A stretch of 64,000 nucleotides of DNA from Posidonia oceanica (GCA_037176725.1 JAZBRS010000074.1:60640001-60704000), one strand, 5' to 3'. Positions 1-14,177 are shown, counted from the stretch's first letter. The notes: generated from the letters alone by a model not told the origin. Numbers and translations are program-made.

Positions 1-3000
1 ACCTCTTCTGATCTTTTTAGGGCTTGCTCCATTCATTACTGGCTGTCCGGTCTAGATAAGGCTTGCACTAATCAATACTGACCTCTTCCTCGTCTTGGTT
101 GGGCTTGCACCTCTCATTCCTGGCGGTCTGGTCTTGATAAGGCTTGCACTTATCATTCCTGACCTCTACCTGGTCATGATTGGGCTTGCACCAATCATTC
201 CTGGCGGTCGAGTCTTGATAAGGCTTGCACTTATCATTCCTGAACTCTTCCTAGCCTCTTCCTAGTCATGATAGGGGTTGCACCAATCAATCCTGGCTGT
301 TCGGTCAGGATGAAGCTTGCACTTATAGTTGCAGACCTCTTCCTGGCCTCCTCCTGGTCTTGATTAGGCTTGCACCTATCATTCCAGGTGGTCTGGTCTT
401 GATAAGGCATGCACTTATCATTCTTGACCTCTTCCTGGTCTTGGTAGGGCTTACATATATCATTCCTGGTGGTTCGGTCTTGATAAGGCATGCACATATC
501 ATTCCAGACGTCCTCTTCGTCATAATAGGGCTAACACCTCTCAATCCTGGCGGTCCGGTCTTGATACGGCGTGCACTTATCATTCCTGACCACTTCCAGG
601 TCATGGTTGGGCTTGCACCTATCCTTCCTGGCGGTCCGGTCTTGATATGGCTTGCATTTATCATTCCTGGCCGCTTCCAGTTCTTGATAGGGCTTGCACC
701 TATCATTCCAGGTGGTCCGGTCTTGATATGGCTCGCACTTATCATTCTTGACCTCTTCCGGGTCTTGATTGGGCTTGCACCTATCAATCTTGGCAGTCCG
801 GTGTTGATAAGGCTTGCACTTATCATTCCTGACCTCTTCCTGGTCTTGCTAGGGCTCGCACCTCTCATTCCTAGCTGTCCGGTCTTGATAAGGCTTGCAC
901 TTATCATTCCTGACCTCTTCCTTGGTTGGATTGGGCTTGCACCTATCTTACCTGGCGGTCCGGTCTTGATATGGCTTGCACTAATCATTCCTGACCTCTT
1001 CCTGGCCTCTTCCTGGTCTTAATTGGGCTTGCACCTATCATTCCTGGTGGTCCGGTCTTGATGAGGCTTGCACTTATCATTCCTGACCTCTTCCTGGTCT
1101 TGATGGGGTTTGCACCTATCATACCTGGCGGTCCGGTCTTGGTAAGGCTTGCACTAATCATTCCTGACCTCTTCCGTGACTTGTTAGGGCTTGCACGTAT
1201 CATTCCTGGCGGTCAGGTCATGATAAGGCTTGCACTTATCATTCCTGACCTCTTCCCGATCTTGGTAGGGCTTGCACCTCTCATTCCTAACTGTCCGATC
1301 TTGATAAGGCTTGCACATATCACTCCTGACCGCTTCCAGGTCATGATTGGGAAGCACCTCTCATTCCTAGCAGTCTAGTCTTGATAAGGCTTGCACTTAT
1401 CATTCCTGAACTCTTCCTGGCCTCTTCCTAGTTTTGATAGGGGTTGCACCAATCATTCCTGGCCGTCTGGTCATTATAAGGCTTGCACTTATAATTCCAG
1501 ACCTCTTCCTGGCCTCCTCCGAGTCTTGATTAGGCATGTACCTATCATTCCAAGTGGTCCGGTCTTGATAAGGCTTGCACTTATGATTCCTGACCTCTTC
1601 CACGTCATGGTAGGGCTTACATAAATCATTCCTGACGGTTCGGTCTTGATAAGGCTTGCACTTTTCATTCCTGACCACTTCCAGGTCATGGTCGGGCTTG
1701 CACCTATCATTCCTAGCAGTCCGGTCTTGATATGGCTTGCATTTATCATTCCTGGCCGCTTCCAGTTCTTGATAGGGCTTACACCTATCATTCCAGGCGT
1801 TCCGGTATTGATAAGGCTTGCACTTATCTTTCCTGACCTCTTCCAGGTCTTGATAGGGCTTGCACCTATCATTCCTGGCGGTTCGGTCTAGATATGGCAT
1901 GCACTAATCTATCCTGACCTCCACCTGGTCTTAATAGCGCTTGAACCAATCATTCCTGGCCGTCCGGTCTTGATAAGGCTTGCACTTATCTGTCCTGACC
2001 TCTTCTGGGTCTTGGTAGGGCTTGCACCTATCATTCCTAGTGGTCCAATCTTGATAAGGCTTGCACTTATCATTCCTGACCTCTTCAGTTCTTGATAGTG
2101 CTTGCACCTATCATTCCAAGTGGTCCAGTCTTGATAAGGCTTGCACTTTTCATTCCTGACATCTTCCTGGTGTTGGTAGGGCATGCACCGTTCATTCCTG
2201 GCGGTCCGATCTTGATAAGGCATGCACTTATCATTCCGGACCTCTTCCTTGTCTTGGTAGGGCTTGCACCTCTCATTCCTAGCTGTCCGGTCTTGATAAG
2301 GCATCCTCTTATCATTCCTGACCTCTTCCGGGTCTTGATAGGACTTGCACCTATCATTCCTGGTGGTCCGGTCTTGATAAGGCATGCACTAATCATTCCT
2401 GACCTCTTCCTTGACTTGTAAGGGCTTGCACGTATGATTCCTAGCGGTCAGGTCATGGTAAGGCTTGCATTTATCATTCTTGACCTCTTCCTGATCTTGG
2501 TAGGGCTTGCACCACCCATTCCTGGCAGTCTGGTCTTGATAAGGCTAGCATTTATCATTCCTGACCTCGTCCTGGCCTCTTCCTGGTCTTGATTGGGCTT
2601 GCAACTATCATTCTTGGTGGTCCGGTCTTGATGAGGCTTGCACTTATCATTCCTCACTTCTTCCGTGTCATGGCATGGCTTACACCAATATTTCCTGGCA
2701 GTCCGGTCTTGATAAGGCAAGCACAAAACATTCCTGACCACTTCCTGGTCATGACAGGGCTAGCTCCTCTCAATCCTGGCGGTCCGGACTTGATACGGCT
2801 TGCACTTATCGTTCCTGACCTCTTCCTGGTCTTGGTAGGGCTTGCACCTATCATTCCTGGCGGTCCGGTCTTCATATGGCTCGCACTTATCATTGCTGAC
2901 ATCTTCTAGGTCTTGGTAGGGCTTGCACCGTTCATTCCTGGTGGTCCAGTCTTGATAACGCTTGCACTTATTATTCTGGACCTCATCCTGGTCTTAATAG

Positions 3001-6000
3001 GGCTTGCAGCTATCATTTCAAGCGGTCCGGTCATGATTAGGCATGTTCTTATTGTTCCTGACCTCTTCCTGGTCTTCTTAGGGCTTGCACCAATCATTCC
3101 TGGCGGTCCGGTCTTGATAAGGCTTGCACTTATCATTCCTGACCTCTTCCTGGTCATGATAGGGTAGCACCTCTCAATCCTGGCTGTCAGGTTTTGATAT
3201 GGCTTGCACTTATCATTCCTGACCTTGTCCTGGCCTCTACCTGGTCTTGATTGGGCTTGCACCAATCATTTCTGGTGGTTCGGTCGTGATATGGCTTGCA
3301 CTTATCATTCGTCACTTCTTTCTGGTCTTGGTAGGGCTTACACCTATCATTCCTAGCAGTCCGGTCTTGATATGGCTTGCATTTATCATTCCTGGCCGCT
3401 AACAGTTCCTGATAGGGCTTGCACCTATCATTCCAGGCGGTCCGGTATTGATAAGGCTCGCACTTATCATTCCTGACCTCTTCCGGGTCTTGATAGGGCT
3501 TGCACCTATCATTCCTGACGGTTCGGTCTAGATATGGCTTGCACTTATCAATCCTGACCACCACCTGGTCTTAATAGGGCTTGAACCAATCATTCCTGGC
3601 CATCCGGTCATGATAAGGCTTGCACCAATCAGTCCTGACCTCGTCTGGGTCTTGGTAGGGCTTGCACCTATCATTCCTAGTGGTCCTATCTCGATAAGGC
3701 TTGCACTTTTCATTCCATACCTCTTCCAGTTCATGATAGCGCTTGCACCTATCGTTCCAGGTGGTCCAGTCTTGATAAGGCTTGCACTTTTCATTCCTGA
3801 CATCTTCCTGGTGTTCGTAGGGCATGCACCGTTCATTCCTGGTGGTCCGATCTTGATAAGGCTTGCACTTATCATTCCTGACCTCTTCCTGGTCATGGTA
3901 GGGCTTGCACCTCTCATTCCTAGCTGTCCGGTCAAGATAAGGCTTCCACATATCATTCCTGACCTCTTCCTGGTCTTGATAGGGCTTGCACCTATCATTC
4001 CTGGTGGTCCGGTCTTGATAAGGCTTGCACTAATCGTTCCTGACCTCTTCCTTGACTTGTTAGGGCTTGCACATATCATTCCAGGCGGTCAGGTCATGAT
4101 AAGGCTTGCACTTATCATACCGGACCTCTTCCATATCTTGGTAGGGCCTGCACCTCTCATTCCTGGCAGTCTGGTCATGATAAGGCTTGCACTTATCATT
4201 CCTGACCTCGTCCTGGCCTCTTCCTAGTCTTGATAGGGATTGCACCTATCATTCCTGGTGGTCCGGTCTTGATGAGGCTTGCACTTATCATTCCTCACTT
4301 CTTCCTTGTCATGGCAGGGCTTACACCAATATTTCCTGGTGGTCCGGTCTTGATATGGGAAGCACATAACATTCCTGACCACTTCCTGGTCATGACAGGG
4401 CTAGCACCTCTCATTCTTGGCGGTCCGGTCTTTATACGGCTTGCACTTATCGTTCCTGACCACTTCCTGGTCTTGGTTGGGCTCACACCAATCATTCCTG
4501 GTGGTTCGGTCTTGATATGGCTCGCTCTTATCATTGCTGACGTCTTCCAGGTCTTGGTCGGGCTTGCATCGTTCATTCCTGGTGGTCCAGTCTTGATAAG
4601 GCTTGCACTTATCATTCCGGACCTCATCCTGGTCTTAATAGGGCTTGCAACTATCATTCCTGGCGGTCCGGTCATGATTAGGCTTGCTCTTTTTGTTCCT
4701 GACCTCTTCCGGGTCTTCGTAGGGCTTGCACCTATCATTCCTAGCTGTTCGGTCAGGATAGGGCTTGCACTTATCATTCCTGACCTCTTCTTGGACTTGT
4801 TAGGGCTTGCACGTATCATTCCGAGCAGACCGGCCTTGATAAGGCTTGCACCTATCATTCCTGACCACTTCCTGGTCATGATAGGGTAGCACCTCACAAT
4901 CCTGGCAGTCTGGTCTTGATATGGCTTGCACTTATCATTCCTGACCTCGTCCTGGCCTCTACCTGGTCTTGATTGGGCTTGCACCAATCATTTCTGGTGG
5001 TCCGGTCTAGATAAGGCTTGCACTTATCATTCCTCACTTCTTCCTGGTCTTGGTAGGGCTTACACCTATCATTCCAGCTGGTTCGGTCTTGATAAGGCAT
5101 GCACTTAACATTCCTGACCTCTTCCTAGTCTTGATAGGTCAAGCACCTCTCATTCCTGGCGGTCCGGTCTTGATACGGCTTGCACTTATCGTTCCTGACC
5201 TCTTCCTGGTCATGGTAGGGCTTGCACCTATCATTCCTAGCGGTCCGGTCCTGATATGGTTTGCACTTATCATTCCTGGCCTCTTCCGGGTCTTGATAAG
5301 ACTTGCACCTATCATTCCTGGTGGTCCAGTCTTGATAAGGCTTGCACGTATCATTCCTGACCTACTCCAGGAATTGTTAGGGCTTGCACGTATCATTCCA
5401 GGCGGTCCGGTCTTCGTAAGGCTTGCACTTATCATTCCTAACCTCTTCCTGATCTTGGTAGGGCTTGCTCCATTCATTTCGGGCTGTCCGGTCCAGATAA
5501 GGCTTGCACTTATCAATCCTGACCTCTTCCTCGTCTTGGTTGGGACTGCACCTCTCATTTTTTGGCGGTCTGGTCTTGATAAGGCCTGCACTTATCATTC
5601 CTGACGTCTACCTGGTCATGATTGGGCTTGCACCAATCTATCCTGGTGATCCAATCTTGATAAGGCTTGCACTTATCATTCCTGAACTCTTCCTAGCCTC
5701 TTCCTAGTCTTGGTAGGGGTTGCACCTATCATTCATGGCTGTCCGGTCATGATATGGCCTGCACTTATAATTCTGGACCTCTTCCTGGCCTCCTCCTGGT
5801 CTTGATTAGGCTTGCACTTATCATTCCAGGTGGTCCGGTCTTGATAAGGCTTGCACTTATCATTCTTGACCTCTTCCTGGTCTTGGTAGGGCTTACATAC
5901 ATCATTACTGGCGGTTCGGTCTTGATAAGGCATGCACATATCATTCCTGACCTCTTCTTCGTCATGAAAGGGCTAGCACCTCTCTTTCCTGGTGGTCCGG

Positions 6001-9000
6001 TCTTGATACGGTATGCACTTATCATTCCTGACCTCTTCTAGGTCATGGTCAGGCTTTCCCCTATCCTTCCTAGCGGTCCGGTCTTGATATGGCTTGCATT
6101 TATCATTCCTGGCCGCATCCAGTTCTTGATAGGGCTTGCACCTATCATTCCAGGTGGTCCGGTCTTGATAAGGCTCGCACTTATCATTCCTGACCTCTTC
6201 CGGGTCTTGATAGGGCTTGCACCTATCATTCCTGGTAGTCCGGTGTTAATAAGGCTTGCACTTATCATTCCTGACCTCTTCCTAGTCTTGGTAGGGCTCG
6301 CATCTCTCATTCCAAGCTGTCCGGTCTTGATAAGGCTTGCACTTATCATTCCTGACCTCTTCCTTGGCGGGATTGGGCTTGCACCTATCATACCTAGCGG
6401 TCCGGTCTTGATATGGCTTGCACTAATCATTCCTGACCTCTTCCTGGCTTTTTCCTGGTCTTAATTGGGCTTGCACCTATCATTCCTGGTGGTCCGGTCT
6501 TGATGAGGCTTGCACTTATCATTCCTGACCTCTTCTTGGTCTTGATTGGGCTTGCACCTATCATACCTGGTGGTCCGGTCTTGATAAGGCTTGCACTTAT
6601 AATTCCAGACCTCTTCCAGGCCTCCTCCGAGTATTGATTAGGCTTGCACCTATCATTCCAAGTGGTCCGGTCTTGATAAGGCTTGCACTTATCATTCCTG
6701 ACCTCTTCCTGGTCTTGGTAGGGCTTACATATATCATTCCTGGCGGTTCGGTCTTGATAAGGCTTGCACTTAACATTCCTGTCCACTTCCTGGTCATGGT
6801 CGGGCTTGCACCTATCATTCCTAGCGGTCCTATCTTGATATGGCTTGCATTTATCATTCCTGGCCGCTTCCAGTTCTTGATAGAGCTTGCACCTATCATT
6901 CCAGCCGGTCCGGTATTGATATGGCTCGCACTTATCATTCCTGAGCTCTTCCGGATCTTGATAGGGCTTGCACCTATCATTCCTGGCGGTTCAGTCTAGA
7001 TATGGCTTGCACTTATCAATCCTGACCTCCACCTGGTCTTAATAGGGCTTGAACCAATCATTCCTGGTCGTCCGGTCTTGATAAGGCTTGCACTTATCAG
7101 TCCTGACCTCTTCTGGGTCTTGGTAGGGCTTGCACCTATCATTCCTAGTGGTCCTATCTTGATAAGGCTAGCACTAATCATTCCTGACCTCTTCCAGTTC
7201 TTGATAGCGCTTGCACCTATAGTTCCAAGTAGTCCAATCTTGATAAGGCTTGAACATTTCATTCCTGACATCTTCCTGGTGTTGGTAGGGCGTGCACCGT
7301 TCATTCCTGGTGGTCCGATCTTGATAAGGCTTGCACTTATCATTCCTGACCTCTTCCTGGTCTTGGTAGGGCTTGCACCTCTCATTCCTAGCTGTCTGGT
7401 CTTGATAAGGCTTCAACATATCATTCCTGACCTCTTCCTGGTCTTGATAGGGCTTGCACCTATCATTCCTGGCGGTCCGGTCGTGATAAGGCTTGCACTA
7501 ATCATTCCTGACCTGTTCCTTGACTTGTTAGGGCTTGCACATATCATTCCTGGCGGTCAGGTCATGGTAAGGCTTGCATTTATCATTCTTGACCTCTTCT
7601 CGATCTTGGTAGGGCTTGCACCTCCCATTCCTGGCAGTCTGATCTTGATAAGGCTTGCACTTATCATTCCTGACCTCGTCCTGGCCTCTTCCTGGTCTTG
7701 ATTGGGCTTGCAACTATCATTCCTGGTGGTCCGGTCTTGTTGAGGCTTGCCCTTATCATTCCTCACTTCTTCCTTGTCATGGCATGGCATACACCAATAT
7801 TTCCTGGCGGTCCGGTCTTGATAAGGCAAGCACAAAACATTCCTGACCACTTCCTGGTCATGACAGGGCTAGCACCTCTCAATCCTGGCGGTCCAGTCTT
7901 GATACGGCTTGCATTTATCGTTCCTGACCTCTTCCAGGTCTTGGTAGGGCTCGCACCTATCATTCCGGGCGGTCCGGTCTTCATATGGCTCGCACTTATC
8001 ATTGCTGACAACTTCCAGGTCTTGGTAGGGCTTGCACTGTTCATTCCTGGTGGTCCAGTCTTGATAAGGCTTGCACTTATCATTCTGGACCTCATCCTGG
8101 TCTTAATAGGGCTTGCAGCTATCATTCCTTGCGGTCCGGTCATGATTAGGCTTGCTCTTATTGTTCCTGACCTCTTCCTGGTCTTCGTAGGGCTTGCACC
8201 TATCTTTCCTGGCGGTCCGGTCTTGATATGGCTTGCACTTATCATTCCTGACCACTTCTTGGACATGTTAGCGCTTGCACGTATCATTCCTGGCGGTCCG
8301 GTCTTGGTAAGGCTTGCACCTATCGTTCCTGACCTCTTCCTGGTCATGATAGGGTAGCACCTCTCAATCCTGGCGGTTTGGTCTTGATATGGCTTGCACT
8401 TATCATTCCCGACCTCGTCCTGGTCTCTATCTGGTCTTGATTGGGCTTGCACCAATCATTTCTGGTGGTCCGGTCTTGATAAGGCTTGCACTTATTATTC
8501 CACACTTCTTCCTAGTCTTGGTAGGGCTTACACCTATCATTCCTGGTGGTTCGGTCTTGATAAGGCATGCACTTAACATTCCTGACCTCTTCCTGGTCAT
8601 GATTGGGCTAGCACCTCTCATTCCTGGCGGTCAGGTCTTGATACGGCTTGCACTTATCGTTCCTGACCTCTTCCTGGTCATGGTAGGGCTTGCACCTATC
8701 AATCCTAGCGGTCCGGTCCTGATATGGTTTGCACTTATCATTCCTGGCCTCTTCGGGTCTTGATTGGGCTTGCACTTATCATTCCAGTTGGTCCGGTCTT
8801 GATAAGGCTTGCACATATCAATCCTGACCTATTCCAGGACTTGTTAGGGCTTGCACGTATCATTCCTAGCAGTTCGATCTTGATAAGGCTTGCACTTATC
8901 ATTCCTGACCTCTTCCTGGTCTTGATAGGGCTTGCACCTATCATTGCTGGCGGTCCGGTCTTGATAAGGCTTGCACTAATCATTTTTGACCTCTTCCTTG

Positions 9001-9879
9001 ACTTGTTTGGGCTTGCACGTATCATTCCTGGCGGTCATGTCATGATAAGGCTTGCACTTATCATTCCTGGCCTCTTCCCGATCTTGGTAGGGCTTGCACC
9101 TCACATTCCTAGCTGTGCAGTCTTGATAAGGCTTGCACTTATCATTCCTGACCGCTTCCTGGTCATGATAGGGAAGCACCTCTCATTCCTGGCGGTCCAG
9201 TCTTGATAAGGCTAGCACTTATCATTCCTGAACTCTTCCTGGCCTCTTCCTAGTCTAGATAGGGGTTGCACCTATCATTCCTAGCCGTCTGGCCATGATA
9301 AGGCTTGCACTTATAATTCCAGACCTCTTCCTGGCCTCCTCCTGGTCATGATTAGGCTTGCACCTATCATTCCAAGTGGTCCAGTCTTGATAAGGCTTGC
9401 ACTTATCATTCCTGACCTCTTCCTAGTCTAGGTAGGGCTTACATATATCATTCCTGGCGGTTCGGTCTTGATAAGGCTTGCACTATCATTCCTGACCTCC
9501 TCCAGGTCTTGATAGGGCTTGCACCTTTCATTTCTGGCAGTCCGGTCTTGATAAGGCATGCACATATGATTCCTGACCTCTACCTGGTCTTGATAGGGCA
9601 TGCACCTATCATTCCTGGTGGTCCGATCTTGATAAGGCATGCACTAATCTTTCCTGACCTCTTCGTGGTCTTGATAGGGCTTACACCTATCATTCCTGGC
9701 AGTTCGGTCTAGATATGGCTTGCACTTATCATTCCTGACCTCTACCTGGTCTTAGTAGGGCATGAACCAATCATTCCTGGTGGTCCGGTCTTGATACGGC
9801 TTGCACTTATCAGTCCTGACCTCTTCTACGTCTTGGTAGGGCTTGCACCTATCATTCCTTGTGGTCCAATCTTGATAAG
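1..9879. repeat. Satellite array, left part (81-bp dimer)
   Basis: Tandem array entering from the left edge and ending where the retrotransposon begins. The unit is an 81-bp dimer. Subunit A (about 42 bp) contains GATAAG, GCTTGCA, CTTATCATTCCTGAC and CTCTTCCTGGT. Subunit B (about 39 bp) contains GGTAGG or GATAGG, GCTTGCA, CCTATCATTCCTGG and CGGTCCGGT. Both share a CTTG-TA-GG-CTTGCAC-TATCATTCCTG skeleton, so the dimer probably arose from one roughly 40-bp monomer. Units differ by scattered substitutions and small indels. A marker variant (CAATATTT) lies at 2686, 4327 and 7795, giving irregular higher-order spacings of 1,641 and 3,468 bp. The segment 7698-9879 matches 49129-51311 closely. I do not recognise the satellite family. 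The period is a multiple of three, so several frames lack stops; I see no coding function. Confidence 0.95.
9875..9879. repeat. Target-site duplication, left copy
   Basis: ATAAG lies immediately before the 5' LTR TG terminus and is repeated immediately after the 3' LTR. It is part of the GATAAG arm of a satellite A subunit. A 5-bp duplication is standard for Ty3/gypsy integrase. Confidence 0.95.
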
Positions 9880-12800
9880 TGTTGACACCCCATTTTGACA
9901 GGCTTGAACCAATTGGGACCTTCTAGTGACTTCTGGATCTAAACCTAGGTCAAAACAACCACAACCTTCTTCATCTTACCCTTCAAAACAAGCCTAACTT
10001 GACCTAAGCCTACACTCCTTTTCCAAGTCCAAAACTTACCCAAAAACCATAGGAAAACCTATCACTCCCAACTTAGCAAACCTACCCAAAAATCCTAGAA
10101 ACTTTCAACCCGAAACCATTCCCAAAAACCCTAGAAAACCTAGGTAAAACTACCCCTTTTCTATACCTCAAAACCCTTCCAAAACTTTCTCAAAACTAAA
10201 CCAAATCCCCAGAACCAACACTAGAAATCCTAGGCTACACACCCACCAAATTTCAATCCTTTTTGAAACTTTTAAACCCTCCTTTCACCCAAATTATTGT
10301 TTTCTCTCTCCTCTCCCTCTCCTGATTATCCTCCTTCTTTTCATCCCCTTTTCTCCTTTTTTCTTGCCTGGTTGTAGGCCCCCCTTGTGCTTCTATCTCT
10401 TCTCAATCTTATTCCTATTTTTATCCTATTTTTAGCATTTTCTCTAACTTTCAAAAAATTATTCTCTTTCAACTCCTCTCTTTCCCCTTTATTCCTCCTT
10501 TTTTCCCTTTTCTTCTTCCTTCTCCTTTTCTTTTTCTTTCTTTTGCTAAATCCCTAAAAATCCTTAAAAACCTCTAAAACTCTAAAACAAAAGGGAAACA
10601 AACCAAAACCCTAAGAAAAATAATTAAAAAACATTAAACAAACAATTAAAAACCTAAACCTAACCAAATCTGGCTAAAATAGAAAACTAAGAGTGCAACC
10701 TAAAAAATACAAAATAAACAAAAGAAAATGCTGTAAAATCAAGAAAAAAACCAAAGTACAATCAAAACCAACCAAAAGTGAAAACCCTATCAAAAATAAT
10801 CAAAAAGCAAACCCTAAGAAGAAGTAAAACAATCAAAAACACTAAGACAAATAATTAATGAAAAACTTAACTTAACAAATCTAAAAAGGATCAATTTAAA
10901 AAATTAATTAAAACGGAAAAGAGAAACAATTAAAGACTTAAAAACACTTAATTAAACAAGAAGAAACTTAACTAAAAAACATCAAGAGAGCTTAACAAAC
11001 AAAAATCAAAAAACAAATCAAAGAAGACTTAAGAAAGAAAGGCTAAAATCCAAAAATCTAAAACCCACTCTAATTAATTTAAAAACAAACTTTAAAAAAA
11101 TCCTAATTAACATCCCAAGTACTTAACAAGAAAAAACATAATTAAAAAACAACTTAAAAGGCTTAACAAACATTTAATCAAAATAAAAAACAAATCAAAA
11201 ACAAAGAAAACCCTTAAAACCCTAATCAAAACCAAAATCCCTCTAAACCTAATTAACTAACCAAAAACAGTCATTAAAAATTTAATCACGGTCCTAACTT
11301 AAAGCACAACCATTCTAATATTTTTATCTATTTTTATTTTATTTTTATCTAATTTATTTCTCCTCTTTTTCCCTTCCATTTCTCCCTTTCTTCCTTTCTC
11401 TTCTTCTTTTCTTTCTCCTGCTGGGCCTAGTCTGGCCCGTTCCACCTTCCTTCTTTCTTTTCTTTCTTTTTCTTTTTTCTTTGCGCAGCCCGGCCCGCGA
11501 CCTTCAGCCTGCATTCCACCTCCCTCCTTCTTCTTCTTCTTCCTCTTCAACTTCTTCTTCTCCTTCCCGCGATCTTCTTTAAAATTTAACTTTGCTTCTC
11601 CCTCCCGATCACCTCAGCACCAGTTCGCCTCTCCTCTCTTCGCACTCAGCGGAACTTCCGGGAAGGCATTTACTGCCCGTCTTCTCGCCGACCGCCTCTC
11701 CATCAGCAACAGTGCTCCCGCCAGTGGGGATTTGAATCCCAGCACGCGTCTGTCCTCCCCAGCTGCTTAAAACTTCCAAGTCTTCTCCTCCTTCGACACT
11801 CTTCGCATCGTCCTGAGAGAGAAAGCATCCAGCACCCAGAATCCTTGCAATTCTCCTCCTCTTCCACCCCACTGAAACCAACACCGGTTCTAGACCATAA
11901 ACCGCACCCAATTCCTCCCCCAACCTCACCCAGAATCCCAGCATCACAGCCCCTCCATCCATCAGCCTTTCCACTCCAGAAACCGCCCCCGAACACCCAA
12001 AATTCCACCACAGAACCCATCACTTTCCACTTCAAAATTCCCGAATCCACAGACCTCCAATCCTTCCCAAACTCTTCCCAGTCCCTCACCTGAACACCAC
12101 CTCCCCAAACCACCCAGCCTTCAGCCCAGCTACCCACCACAGTTCTTTCCCGCCACCATAAACAGTTACACCTTTTTCTATCCAGAAATCAACCGATCAG
12201 CCAACTCCCTCCACAGACCTCCACTGCCCAATTCAGGCCTCCACACGCCTTCACCAAACACCCAGCTACCTGCCAGAAGGTCCCGTTCAGCCCGAGGAGC
12301 AACAGACCGCTCCCCCCATCTTCGGCAGAACCAGCAGCACCCAAAAAAGCCGACTCCTGTCTCCGGCCTGCAAGCTTGCATCTAAGCATCCAGCAAGCTC
12401 CGCAGCATTGCATTGAGCAGAACCGGACACCCAGAAGCAACCGGAGATGCTTGCAGCAGTCAGACCAACCTTACCGTCGATCCCTGGATCAGTCGACGTC
12501 GGGAGGACTCCTCAGCCATGGAAACAGGTAACTCTCTTCATCCCTAGGTTAGTCTTCCTCCTCTCTTGCTTTTCCGCCCCTCAGACTAGGATTTCTCTCT
12601 CTCCTGCGTCGAGTCAACGTCGGGTCAACTCTGTCTTCTCCAGTGAGCTTCGAGCTCGTCCCGCCGCTTCGGTCTGCAGAACGCCGCACCAGCAGGCGCC
12701 CCAGCTTCGCACGGACCCCAGAAGCATGTCCCTGCCGTCAGAACTCGCCGACGCCATGCTGATCGGCCGGCTTGCCTCCGAGCGGGTCTGCAGACCTCCG

Positions 12801-12999
12801 GCGACTCCTCCGGCTTGCTCCAGGCAGCGTCGCTGCTCGCTGATGCTGCTCCGGCCTCCGTTGAGCTCTGGTGAAGCCCGCCCGCCGGTCTAAGCCGCAC
12901 CAGCACCCCCTTTGCTCCCTCTGTCGGCCACTGGTAGCAACTGCTACAGTGGTCGACGATCTGTTTTCACTGTGCACTTATTTTCTGCTGCTTTGGTTA

Positions 13000-13960
13000 T
13001 TTTACCAAATATTGCTTTTTTGGTCTTAGTTCTTACTTATTTGCGTTCAGGTCCTTTATTTGATTAAATCTGTTTATTTCTGAACTAAAACCATATAAAA
13101 TTGCATGAAAAATATGTAGTTCTCTTTATTTGCATGTCAGTCGTTTTACTGTGCTTTCCTTCAGTAATAAATTTGATTTTGGCCCTCCTGCTTTTGATTA
13201 TTGCATTTTAGTCCTGCAGCTGTTTAATTTGATTTAATCCTCTAAGTTTGCCATATAAAATTGCATTTTAGGTCCTTATTGTTTTCTGTAATTGCCATTT
13301 AGTCCTCTGTCCTGTTAACTTAGCTTTTATTTTCCAATTTTTGCTTACTGCATTGCATTATTTCCCCCCTGTTTTCTGATTTTTGCATATAGGTCCTTCC
13401 TCAATGCACAGTAGTCATTTTAATGCATATTTTGTTTATAAAATTGCATTTTTGACCCTGCATAATTTGAAAATTGCACATAGGTCCTCTGCATGCTTAT
13501 AAAAATCATTTAAATGCATATTTTGCTTATAAAATTGCATTTTAGACCCTGCATGTTTGGAAAATTGCATATAGGTCCCCCATTTGCATTCCCAGACCAC
13601 TAGACCCCTGTTTTGCTGGAAAAATTGCATTTTAGACCCTAATGATTTCAAAATTGCATCCTAACTTGCCACATGATTTCAAAACTTGTCTTGATGCATA
13701 CCCCTCTTGGAAAATTGCATTTTAAACCCTGTCTTTTGTAAAATTGCATGCAGACCCTCCTTTTTTTCAAAATCCTTGCATAAAAGCCCCAAACTTTTCA
13801 AAACCTTTGCATTTAGACCCCCATCCTTTCAAAAATTGCATTTAAATCCCCAATTTTCTGAAAAATCACCCTTAAGCCTTTTCTTGCATTCTGCATGCAT
13901 TGCACTCATGCATTCTAGTTTTTTGCATCCTTTGCACACACTTAAGTATCATCAGCTCCC
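13000..13960. repeat. TGCAT-rich interspersed repeats in 5' LTR
   Basis: A block in which strings such as AAAATTGCATTTTAGACCCT recur irregularly (for example near 13440, 13530, 13620 and 13710), mixed with TGCATATAGGTCC variants. Copies are spaced about 30-90 bp apart and are diverged, so this is an old degenerate tandem or interspersed repeat. The equivalent block in the 3' LTR is at about 34490-35450. Confidence 0.6.
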
Positions 13961-14168
13961 ATTCACAAGGGAGGACCTGTTTTGCACACCTCTAGGACCC
14001 CCTGTGCACTTAGATCCATTCTTCTCCCCTGTTATGGCCCCTCTGTCTTGAAGCTGTGATATCTTCCGATCCGGCCGTTGGATCTTCTCAAATAAGTTAC
14101 CTGGACGACCCCGGCGGAGCGCTCTTCAGCATGGACCAAGCAGATCTCAGATCAGGCCTCAGATTTTC

Positions 14169-14177
14169 CAGGTAAGT
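14169..14177 (+). promoter_or_regulatory. Candidate splice donor in 5' LTR
   Basis: CAG/GTAAGT is a perfect match to the plant donor consensus, with the cut after 14171. It is identical in the 3' LTR (35658-35666). If transcription starts upstream, it could remove the minisatellite, PBS and leader. A plausible acceptor is TTTGTGTCAACAG ending at 16966, upstream of gag. No transcript evidence is available. Confidence 0.35.

Noticed and set aside
1..9879. CRISPR-like regular repeats
   Set aside because: There are no unique spacers. The whole unit repeats, and the setting is a plant genome with no cas genes.
10551..11300. Telomere-like AAACCCTAA strings
   Set aside because: Only isolated copies within A-rich LTR sequence; there is no tandem TTTAGGG array.
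12447..12893. 148-codon frame in the 5' LTR
   Set aside because: The corresponding 3' LTR frame is not collinear and the sequence has no recognisable domain. GC-richer composition accounts for the lack of stops.
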